Shown: in pieces, positions 48,802 to 57,800 of the stretch | Layout of the letters: every line of letters begins with the position of its first letter | Position numbering within the stretch: position 1 is the first letter of the stretch | Source of the DNA: Halorubrum sp. Atlit-26R | Lineage (GTDB): Archaea; Halobacteriota; Halobacteria; Halobacteriales; Haloferacaceae | DNA: 64,000 nt | NCBI RefSeq assembly: GCF_003666015.1 | Contig: NZ_QPLT01000014.1 | Coordinates: forward strand, 36,700-100,699 | Reading direction: 5' to 3' | Notes under the pieces: generated by a model | Databases searched by the model: none | What the model saw: only the letters and a program-made list of their open reading frames with translations | What the model was told of the DNA's origin: nothing | Made by a program: the position numbers and the translations under genes

Positions 48802-49716
48802 TCAGCGCAGCCGGCGCCGGTAGACTATCCCGCCGGTCAGGGCCGCCACGGCGAACAGCGCGAAACCGGTCGCGGCAGGTGAAAACAGCGAGAGGGACTC
48901 CCTCGCCTCGGTCGGGACGACCCAGTCCTCGTCGCCGGCGTCCGATTCGGACGCGGTCCCCGACGACTGCTCGTCGGACGGCGTCGTTCCGGTCGACTCG
49001 GCGTCGGCCGCGGAGCCGTCCTCCGTGCCGTTTTCATCGGTGTCGGCCGATTCCGACGCGGTTCCCCCCGATTCGTCGGACGACGTGCTTTCGGTCGACT
49101 CGGCGTCGGCCGCGGAGCCGTCTTCCGTGCCGTTTTCATCGGTGTCGGCCGATTCCGACGCGGTTCCCGACGACTCGTCGGACGGCGTGGTTCCGGTCGA
49201 CTCGCCGGTCGATTCGGTGTCACCGTCGACCGTGAGCGTGGATCCCGCTTCGGTGGTCACCTCGTACGGGCGACCCGTCTCGTCTCCGAGGGTCTCGACG
49301 GCGACGGTGAGGTCGGTCTCACCGGCGGCTTCGGCGGCGACGGTGACCGTCGCGACGGTAACCTCGCCCGCGTCGGCCGTGTCCATCAGCGCGGCGCGGA
49401 CGGTCACGCGCGAGCCGTCGGGAGCGACCTCAACATCGCGGATCCCCGGGTCGCCGGCCACCTTCGCGTCGACGACGGCCGCCACGTCCGGGTCATCGGT
49501 GGCGACGGTCAGGTTGTACGCGCCGACGCCGCCCTCGGTCTCGCCGACGACCACGGAGACCGTCGCGGTCTCCCCGACGGTTGCTGGCCCGTCAGGCCCG
49601 ACGAGTCGCACCGGCGTGTCCGTCGCGGCGACGGCCGGCGCCGCGGTCGCGCTCAGCAACAGCAGCCCCACCAGGGCCGCCGTCGGGAGCGCGGTTAGTG
49701 TGTCAATGCCCGCCAT
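48802..49716 (-). CDS. exported cohesin-like protein with C-terminal membrane anchor
   Basis: The protein has 304 residues. A Sec signal peptide (TAALVGLLLLSATAAPAVAA) is followed by a cohesin-like beta domain (about 33-165): VRLVGPDGPATVGETATVSVVV, EGGVGAYNLTVATDDPDVAAV, TADAGEVTVATVTVAAEA. Then come a Ser/Thr/Asp/Glu-rich stalk with a 34-residue tandem repeat and a C-terminal helix (FSPAATGFALFAVAALTGGI) ending YRRRLR, which anchors it in the membrane. In cellulosomes an anchored cohesin binds dockerins; the upstream gene encodes a dockerin. It follows that gene by 9 nt, so they form an operon. Confidence 0.82.
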   Translation of the reverse strand: MAGIDTLTALPTAALVGLLLLSATAAPAVAATDTPVRLVGPDGPATVGETATVSVVVGETEGGVGAYNLTVATDDPDVAAVVDAKVAGDPGIRDVEVAPDGSRVTVRAALMDTADAGEVTVATVTVAAEAAGETDLTVAVETLGDETGRPYEVTTEAGSTLTVDGDTESTGESTGTTPSDESSGTASESADTDENGTEDGSAADAESTESTSSDESGGTASESADTDENGTEDGSAADAESTGTTPSDEQSSGTASESDAGDEDWVVPTEARESLSLFSPAATGFALFAVAALTGGIVYRRRLR

Positions 49717-49725
49717 GCGCTCGGG

Positions 49726-51750
49726 TCACCCCGTCTCCTCGGCGAACAGCGTCTGGATGTCGAGCAGCGAGAACTCGCCGTCGCCGTTGAAGTCGAACGC
49801 CTCGGGCGAGTTCTGTGCGGCCGCGCCGTCGCGGTCGGCGAACAGCGTCTGGACGTCGAGCACGTCCACGGTACCGTCGCCGTTGACGTCCTCGTAGACG
49901 CCGTCACCGTCCGGGTCTTGGGCCGGACTCTCGGAACCGCCGACGACGAGGGTCGAGGCTTCGAGCGTGGCGCCCGACGTGGCCGTCACCGTGTAGGCGT
50001 TCCCGGACTCGTCGCCCAGCTCGGAGACGTCGAGCGAGACCCCCGTGGTCCCCTCGGCGGCGGACTCGACGGTGACGGTGCCGAGCGTCACGCTCCCGGT
50101 GTCGGAAGTGTCGACCAGGACCGCCTCTATCGTCGCCGAGGAGCCGTCTTCGGCGATCTGGACGTCCGCGAGTTCCTCGTTGGCGAGGCTTGCGAGATCG
50201 ACCCCGGAGATCGACGCCACGCTCGGGTCGTCGACGGCGACGGTCATCGAGTAGACGCCGACGCCGCCCTCGGCGTCGTCGACCGTGATGTCGTACTCGG
50301 CGGAGTCGCCGACTGCGACGAGGTCGCTGTCGGGCGACAGGCCGACCTCGGCGGACGGGCCGTCGGTCGGCGGCTCAGTCTCGGTATCCGCGACCGTGAC
50401 TGCCACCGTGTCGGTGTCAGTCGCCTCGCCGTCGGAGACCTCGACCTCGAACGTGAGCGTCTCCTCACCGTCGACGTCGGGGGCCGTGAACGACGGCGTC
50501 GCAGTGTCGTCGTCGCTCAGCCCGACTGCGGCCCCACCGGTCTGCGTCCAGTCGTACGAGAGGCCGTCGCCGTCGGGGTCGCTCGACGCGGCCGCGTCGA
50601 GCGTGACGGAGCCGTTCTCCTCGACGGTCTGGTCGTCACCGGCGTCGGCCGTCGGCGGCTGGTTCTCCGGCGCGTCCGGCGTCACGTCGAGCGTCGCCGA
50701 CGCGCTGTCGTCGTCGGTCGAGAGCGTCACGTCGTTGTTCCCGACCGAGAGACCGGCGGTGTCGACGGCGAAGTTCACCTGCTGACCGTCGCCGCCGGAA
50801 AGCGTGAGCGACTGGCTATCGACCTCGCTGCCCTCGACGGCGAGCGAGATCGTCTGTGTATCGCCCTCTTCGCCGACGTTCTCGACGGTCGCGGTCACCG
50901 AGGCGTCGTCGCCCTGCGTGACCGGCGACTCGACGTCCAAGTTCGAGACTTGGAAGCTCGCCGGAACGGGCGCTTCGCTCACGGAGACCGTCTGCGTGGT
51001 CTGTGCGGTGGCGCCGTCGTCGTCGGTGACGGTGAGCGTCACGTCGTAGTCGCCCGCGGCGTCGTACGCGTGGCCGGCCGATTCGCCGGTCGCCGTGTCG
51101 CCGTCACCGAACGCCCACTCGTAGCTCGCGATCGAGCCGTCCGCGTCGCTGGATGTAGACGCGTCGAACGAGACCGTCTCACCCGCGTCGGGCGAGTCCG
51201 GGCTCGCGGTGAACGACGCCGTGGGGGGCTCGTTCTGGTCGGGCGCTTGGACCGTGACCGTGGTCGCCGTGGTGTCTATCTCGTCGTCCTCGTCGGCGAC
51301 GCCGTCGTCGTCGTCGGTCGGGTCGACGCCGGAGCCGGTCGCCGAGAGCGTGTACTCGCCGGGCGTCGCGTCGTCGGGTACCTGAACCTCCGTCGTGACT
51401 TCGTAGGTTCCCGCGGAGAGCCAGACGACCGCCGGAGCGTTCGACGGCAGCACGGTTCCGGTTTCGTCCGACGGGTTCACGGCCCCGCCGGCCGAGTCGG
51501 TCACCGTGCCTTCCCAGCCGTCGGGGAAGGCCAGTTCGACGAGCGGTCCGTTAACGTCTGCCGCTTCGAAGGTCGTCGTGAGCGTTACCGTGTCTCCCGG
51601 GGCGACCGCGGTGTTGTCTGCTGTCTGTTCGATCGAGACGGCCGGGTCCGCCGCCACCGTCCCCACCGGTCCGAGGACCGAGAGGACGAGCGTGAGCGCG
51701 ACGAGCGCCGTGACCGTCTGTCTGAGGGAGTTGTGTACTGTGTCGTTCAT
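49726..51750 (-). CDS. exported PKD/cohesin/dockerin protein
   Basis: The protein has 674 residues. After a signal peptide (about 1-34) come a beta domain (35-170), PKD (about 178-262: PTASFTASPDSPDAGETVSF, YEWAFGDGD), a CARDB-like domain (265-365), a second PKD/Ig-like domain (about 370-465), a cohesin-like domain (about 475-600: VGVYSMTVAVDDPSVASI) and a type I dockerin (about 612-670). The dockerin has two F-hand motifs, DVNGDGTVDVLDVQTLFAD and DFNGDGEFSLLDIQTLFAE, with intact calcium ligands. It could bridge dockerin- and cohesin-bearing proteins on the surface. The ATG overlaps the stop of a 43-residue bridging ORF. Confidence 0.88.
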   Translation of the reverse strand: MNDTVHNSLRQTVTALVALTLVLSVLGPVGTVAADPAVSIEQTADNTAVAPGDTVTLTTTFEAADVNGPLVELAFPDGWEGTVTDSAGGAVNPSDETGTVLPSNAPAVVWLSAGTYEVTTEVQVPDDATPGEYTLSATGSGVDPTDDDDGVADEDDEIDTTATTVTVQAPDQNEPPTASFTASPDSPDAGETVSFDASTSSDADGSIASYEWAFGDGDTATGESAGHAYDAAGDYDVTLTVTDDDGATAQTTQTVSVSEAPVPASFQVSNLDVESPVTQGDDASVTATVENVGEEGDTQTISLAVEGSEVDSQSLTLSGGDGQQVNFAVDTAGLSVGNNDVTLSTDDDSASATLDVTPDAPENQPPTADAGDDQTVEENGSVTLDAAASSDPDGDGLSYDWTQTGGAAVGLSDDDTATPSFTAPDVDGEETLTFEVEVSDGEATDTDTVAVTVADTETEPPTDGPSAEVGLSPDSDLVAVGDSAEYDITVDDAEGGVGVYSMTVAVDDPSVASISGVDLASLANEELADVQIAEDGSSATIEAVLVDTSDTGSVTLGTVTVESAAEGTTGVSLDVSELGDESGNAYTVTATSGATLEASTLVVGGSESPAQDPDGDGVYEDVNGDGTVDVLDVQTLFADRDGAAAQNSPEAFDFNGDGEFSLLDIQTLFAEETG

Positions 51751-51878
51751 CGATTGTCGTCGTGTCGTTGGGTATCGTGTCGTCGGGGCGGTCGTCGCTC
51801 GGTCCGGTGACTCGTCGGCCCGACCGCTGCGGTCGGTCGCAGGCGAACGCCGAACGAGTGCGGGTCGTGGTCGGTCAT
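51747..51878 (-). CDS. bridging mini-ORF before the dockerin gene
   Basis: The frame encodes 43 residues, rich in Arg and His. It begins 9 nt after the stop of the giant gene and ends in an ATGA overlap with the dockerin gene, filling the gap between the two. Confidence 0.3.
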   Translation of the reverse strand: MTDHDPHSFGVRLRPTAAVGPTSHRTERRPPRRHDTQRHDDNR

Positions 51879-51886
51879 CGGTCCAC

Positions 51887-54800
51887 CTACTCCGAGTCCC
51901 CCTCCGATTCCACGACCTCGATGGCTCTGACCTCGGGTTCCTCGGCAGCGCCCTGCTCGAAGACGACCGAGATCGTCCCGTCGCCGTCCTCCGTGACGGT
52001 GAATCGCTTCGTCGTCCCCGTCGCGTGCCCGACGTCGGCCACGGGATCGTACTGCGTCAGGACCTGCTGGCCCTCGATCGAGGCGTTGAACTGCCGGTCG
52101 CCCGGCTGGTCCGTCTGCGGGAAGGAGTTCGCCAAGGAGAGCCGCACCTCGACCAGTTGCCCAGAGTCCACGGAGAACTCCCACGTCATCTCGCCGTACC
52201 GCTCGGAGTCGAACACCGACGCGGGCGTCGACGCGGGAACGGTGCTGTCGGGCGTGACGTCGTCACCGCCGTCGTAGTTCCCGCCGTCCGCGGCAGCGAG
52301 GTACGGGGATTCGGTGCCCGTGACGCCGGTCCAGTCGGGACCGTCGTCGGTCGCGGCCACCGTGCTCCCGCCGGCGTTCACGCGGTGGAGGACCGCGGCA
52401 GGTTGCGGATCGTCTCCGGCGCTCTCGTCGTACTTCAGCACCACGACGTTCGACGTCTCGCCGGTGTCGCCGCCGCCGTCCTGTACGGCCGCGACGAAGT
52501 AGTTGAAGCCGCCCTCGGCGCCGCTGCTCGACGTGTTGGTGAGGGAGACGTCGACCGTCGCCTCACCGTTCGAGTCGAGCGTTATCGTCTGGTACTCGAC
52601 GTTCTCGGCGGTGTTCGCCTCGTACGCCTCGAGGTCGTAGCCGTCGGCCTGATTTGCGAGTTCGAGCTGCCCCTCCACGTGGAGGAACTCGACGGTCGCG
52701 TCCGCCGGGCCGGAGACGGTTACGGTCTGGTCGGCCGCGGAGACCGTCGCCGCACCGTGGCGCGCGTCGAGCGCGTCGCCGTCGAGCGAGACGTTCTGCG
52801 CGCCGAGCGTCGGAGCGTCCGAGACGTTGGCGGTCGCGGCGGCCTGCGAGCCGCCGCTGCTGCCGTCGCCGAACAGGCTCGTCGTCTGCGTGCTTCCGTC
52901 GGCGTACTCGACAATCACCGTCGTGCCCGCGAGCTCCAACCCGGAGACCGAGCCGGCCGCGCCGGTCCCTTGGGCGTTCTTGATGCTCGTCGGGTCGATG
53001 TCCGTCGAGAACGCGAACGTCTCGCTGCCCTCGAAGTCGCCGAAGTCAACGACGAGCTCGTCGTATCCGTCGTCGGCGTTCTGGCCGTTGTGCGGCGCGG
53101 CGAACGACCCCGAGGGGTCGACCGCGCTCGCGCCGCTGTCGGGCGTGAAGCCCTTCGCCCCGTCGTCGCCCGCGGTCCCCTGCGGGTCGAAGACCACGTC
53201 GGGGAACGCGGCGGTGCTCAGGTCGTAGGTGACCGACGAGATCTGCCGGTCGCCGGTGTTCGTGATTTCGAAGGAGCCGCTGCCGTACGTGCTGGCGTCG
53301 ACGCCGCCGTTCGCGTTGACGGCGAAGTCGGCCGACGCGGTGCCGGTGTCCCCGCCGGAGTCGCCGCTCCCGTCGCCGTCGTCGCCGGAGCCACCGGACC
53401 CGTCATCTCCGCCGGAACTGCCGTCGCCACCGGATCCGCTATCCGCCTGCGTGACCGCTATCGCCGACACCTTCGCGTTGTCCTCGACGGTGCTGAAGTC
53501 GACGTTCAGTTCGCCGTCGGTCACCTCGGCGGTGAACGTCTCCGTGGCGGCCGCGTGCGCGCCGCCGGCCTCGGCGTAGATGTCGTAGTCGCCGAGGACC
53601 TGCTGGCCTTCGATCGAGACGTTGAACAGGCGGTCGCCGGCGCCGCCGTCGTTGGCGACGCCCTGGTAGAGCTCGGCGAAGTGTAGCGTGACCTCGTACT
53701 CGCCGTCCGCTAAGGACACGTCGTAGCCGAAGTCGCCGTACCGCTCGGTGTGGTACAGCTCGTCGTCGTCCGTGTTCGCGATCTCGGGGTCCGCCGGGGT
53801 CCCGGCGTTTCCGGTCGCGAACGTGGTCCCGCCGTCGAAGTTCGCGTCCGCTTGGAACGTCGTGCCGTCGGCGGCGGTGTACGCGTCGCCGCCGGCGTTC
53901 ACCGCGAAGACGGTGTCGGCGGGCTGCCCCGGGTCGCCGCCGGCGGTCTCCTCGTACTTCAGGACGACCGCGTCGGAGCCGAGCCCGGTGTCGGCGCCGG
54001 GCTCCCCCCGCGTCGCCACGAAGTAGTTGTAGCCGCCGACCGCGGTGGTGTTGACCAGCGTGACGGGCACCTCGGCCTCGCCGTTCGAGTCGAGCGTGAC
54101 CGTCTGATAGTCGACCGTCTCGACCTTGTTGGCCTCGTAGGCCTCGACGCCGTAGCCGGGCGTCCCGTCGTACTCGGGAACGTTCGACAGTTCGAGTTCG
54201 GCCTCGGCGTGTTGTAGCGTGACCGTCTCGCCGGGCTCACCCGTGACGGTCACGTTCTGGGTGGCCTCGCTCACGGTGGCCGCGGCGTGGTGGTCACGGA
54301 GCGCGCCGTCGTCGAGGGTGACGTTCTGTACGCCGATGCCCGGCGCCGGCGCGATCGCGTCGTCGAGCGTCGCCTGGGCGCCTCCGGCGCTGCCGTCGCC
54401 GAACAGCTGCGTCTCCTGGCTGCTCCCGTCGGCGTACCCGACGCTCACGGTCGAGCGAGCGAGTTCGAGCCCGGAGACCGGGCCGGCCTCTTGGGAGCTG
54501 AGAGTCGCGCCCTTGATGCTCGTCGGGTCGTTGTCCGCCGAGAACGACACCGACTCACCGGGGTCGAAGTCGGTGAACTCGACGGTCAACACGTCGTAGC
54601 CGTCGTCGGCGTTCTGCCCGTTGTGCGGCTGGCTGAATACGTCGTCGTCGGCCGTACTCACGACCCCGACGCCGTCACCCGACTGCGAGTCGACGCTCAG
54701 ACCCTTCGCGGCCTGGTCGCCGGCGGTTCCCTGCGGGTCCCACACCATGTCGGGCATCGCCGCCGACGAGAGGTCGAACGAGACCGACGAGATCGCCTGG

Positions 54801-57800
54801 TCGCCGGTGTTCTCGACGGTGAACGAGCCGCCGCTGTAGGTGCTCGCCTCGGTCCCGCCGTCCGGCGTGACGGTCACCGACGCGGCGCCGAGCTCGGCCG
54901 CGGCGGCGCTGACCGAAATCGTCTCGGTCGTCGTGTTGGTCGCCCCGTCGTCGTCGGTGACGGTGAGCGTCACGTCGTAGTCGCCCGCTGCGTCGTACGC
55001 GTGCGCGGGCGTCGCGCCCGTCGCGGTGTCGCCGTCACCGAAGTCCCACTCGTAGCTCGCGACCGAGCCGTCGGCGTCGCCCGACGCCGAGGCGTCGAAC
55101 GAGACCGACTCGCCCGCCGTGGGGGAGTCGGGGCTGGCGGTGAACGCCGCCGTCGGCTGCGCGTTGGCGTCGCCGACGGTGGCGCCCGTCGACCAGTAGT
55201 TGACGAGCTGTTGAATCTGGGCGTTGCCGATCGTCTCGCCCCCGGTGTCGGGGACGTCGCTGCCGGTCGACCACCAGTTGAGTGCCTGTTGGATCTCCGC
55301 GTTCTCGATGACCGAGTCGTCGTCACCGCCGGTCGCGACCGCCTCGGCGACGGTCAGTTCCACGGGGTCTGCGCCGTCGGCCGGCTGTACCGTGACGTCG
55401 ACCGTGTCGGCGTCGCTGTCCTCGCCGTCGGAGACGCTCACTTGGAAGGTGAACGTCGTCTCGCTCTCCACGTCGGGCGCGGTGAACGACACCTGTTCGC
55501 TGTCGCTCATGTCGAGCAGCCCCGTGGGCGTGCCCGCGGTCTGGGTCCACGTGTAGCCCAGTGCGCCGTCGTCTCCGTCCGGGTCGGTCGAAGCGGAGGC
55601 GTCGAGGGTGACCTCGTCGCCGGCATCGACGGTCTGGTTCGCGCCGGCGTCGGCCTCGGGCGGCTGGTTCGCGGGCGGCGTGACGTACTCGACGTTCAGG
55701 TCGGTCCAGGTCGCGTCGAACGTCGACCCGGCCTGGTAGGAGGTCGAGATGACCCCGATCGCGAGGCCGGCGTCGTCCGAGCCGTCGAGCCACGCGGCCG
55801 GGATCGTCGTCTCGCCGACCGCGGTCTGCTCGCCGCCCTCGGGCGTGTAGGACGCCTGAACGGTCTCGTTGCTCGGGTAGACCGTCATCGTGAGCTCCGT
55901 GTTGTTGCTCGGGCCCGCGACCGCGGAGTCGTCGGGCTGGGCGACGTTCTGGAAGGTCCCGCCGGTCTCCTTTCCGAACTGGATACCGCCGGAACCGCCG
56001 TTCGCGGCGGTGATGAGCTTTAGATAGTTATCTTGGTCGCCGTTGCCGACGTAGATACCCATCCCCTGGTAGTTCGACGGGCTCTCGGGGAGGCCGTTCA
56101 CCGTCGTCGAGACCGTGAACGGCTCCGTCGGCTCGTCCACGCCGAACTGGAAGGCGTACTGCTGGTCTTCGTTCGTCGCGTCGCCTGCGGGGACATCCTC
56201 GACAGTGAGGACCTGTGCCGCGCCGCCGACCGTCAGCTGGTCGGGGTCGTAGAGGTCCTGGTAATCGTCCTCGCCGTTCGTCATCAGGCCGGTCCAGCCC
56301 TGGCCGTTCTCGCCGAACAGCTGCGTCTCCGCGAAGTCCAGCTGTACCGGAAGCGCCGTGGTCGTCCCGTCGTCCGGGTCGACCGCGAACGGGTCGGCCG
56401 TGTCGGGCTGGCCGTCGTTGTCGTCGTCGGGGTCGTTCAGGTTCGACGTGCCGTCGTCGTCGAAGTCGGACGGCGTCGACGCCGCCGAGCACGGGTCCGT
56501 TCCCGCGTCGATCTCGTCGGCGTTGTCGTAGCCGTCGCCGTCTTCGTCGAGTGCCGGGTCGTCCGCGCCCGTACACTGCTGGCCGTCGCCTCCGTCGCCG
56601 CCGTCGCTGCCGTAGTCGTTCGGCTCGAACACCGTGAGGTCGCCGCGAGCGGTCCAGACGGTGCCCGGGAAGGAGCCGTCGTCGCCCGCCGCTTCGATGC
56701 CGAGCGCGCTGCCCGGCGTGAAAAAGTTGTCCTCCTGGTTCGTGACGGCGTCGCCGGCGGCGTTGAGTTCGACGCGCTCGACGTTACTGCCGCCCTCGAC
56801 GACGAGCAGGTCGCCCTGCATCGCGCCGCCGAAGTTCGAGGCGGTGTACTCCTCGATACCGCCGGTCCAGCCGAACGTGTCGCCGAGAGAGTTGTCCTCG
56901 TCGGGACTCTGGTAGTCGCACTCGACCGGGTTCACCGCGGACGCCGGGACGGGGCTGTTCGACGCGTTGATGTCGAAGATCACGTTCCCGTCGGCGTCGT
57001 AGATGTCCGCCCCGGTCGGGTTCGCACGGATCGGGGCGGGGTGACCGCCGTAGCTGCCCTCGGTCGCGAGGTGGAGCTGATCGCCCGTGCTGTCGCCGGG
57101 TTCGTTGGGCGCGTTCGTACAGACGCCGCTCGAACCCTCGTTGACCGGCTGGCCGCCCCAGCCGCCGTTCGGGCCGTTGTCGATCACGTAGAGCTGATCG
57201 TCCGCGGACAGCACGAGGTCGTAGGGGTTCCGGTATCCCGACGAGTAGACCTGCACCGGGCCGTCCGCGAGCCACTTGGCCTGGTTGATCCCGTCGTTCC
57301 CGCCGAACGGCAGGTCGTCGCCGGGCGTGTCATCATGGTTCTGGACGGTCGGGATCGCGTAGAGGAAGTCGACGCTCGGGTAGCTCTGACTGCTCCCTTG
57401 TGCGTCGTAGTTCTCGAGGTCCTTCGCCTGGTAGTTCTGGGCGATCTGTGCGAGGTCGATCTCGAGGACGGCCGCGGAGAGCGCGTACTCCGGCGTGTGG
57501 CCGAAGTTGTTGCTCGGGGCGCCCTGATTCGTGTGACCGCCCTGTGCGACGTACAGCGTTTCGCCGTCGTCGCTCAGGTCGAGGCCGTTCGTGGCGTGGT
57601 TCTCCTCAGAGCGCGGGAGTCCGAGGACCAGCACGTCGTGGTCGACGCCCGCCAAGCTGCCGTCCGCGTTCCAGTCGAACGTCAGCCGGGAGATCGCCCC
57701 GGAGTTCGTGTCGGTGTCGTCGTCGTCCGTGCCGACGTCGATGGTCGGGTCGCTCGACGACACGTAGACGACGGGCTCGTCGGCCGTGCCACCGACCGTC

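Noticed and set aside
49918..51810. Long plus-strand frames opposite the dockerin and giant genes
   Set aside because: They are Val/Arg/Gly-rich antisense shadows produced by GC-rich codons of the minus-strand genes.
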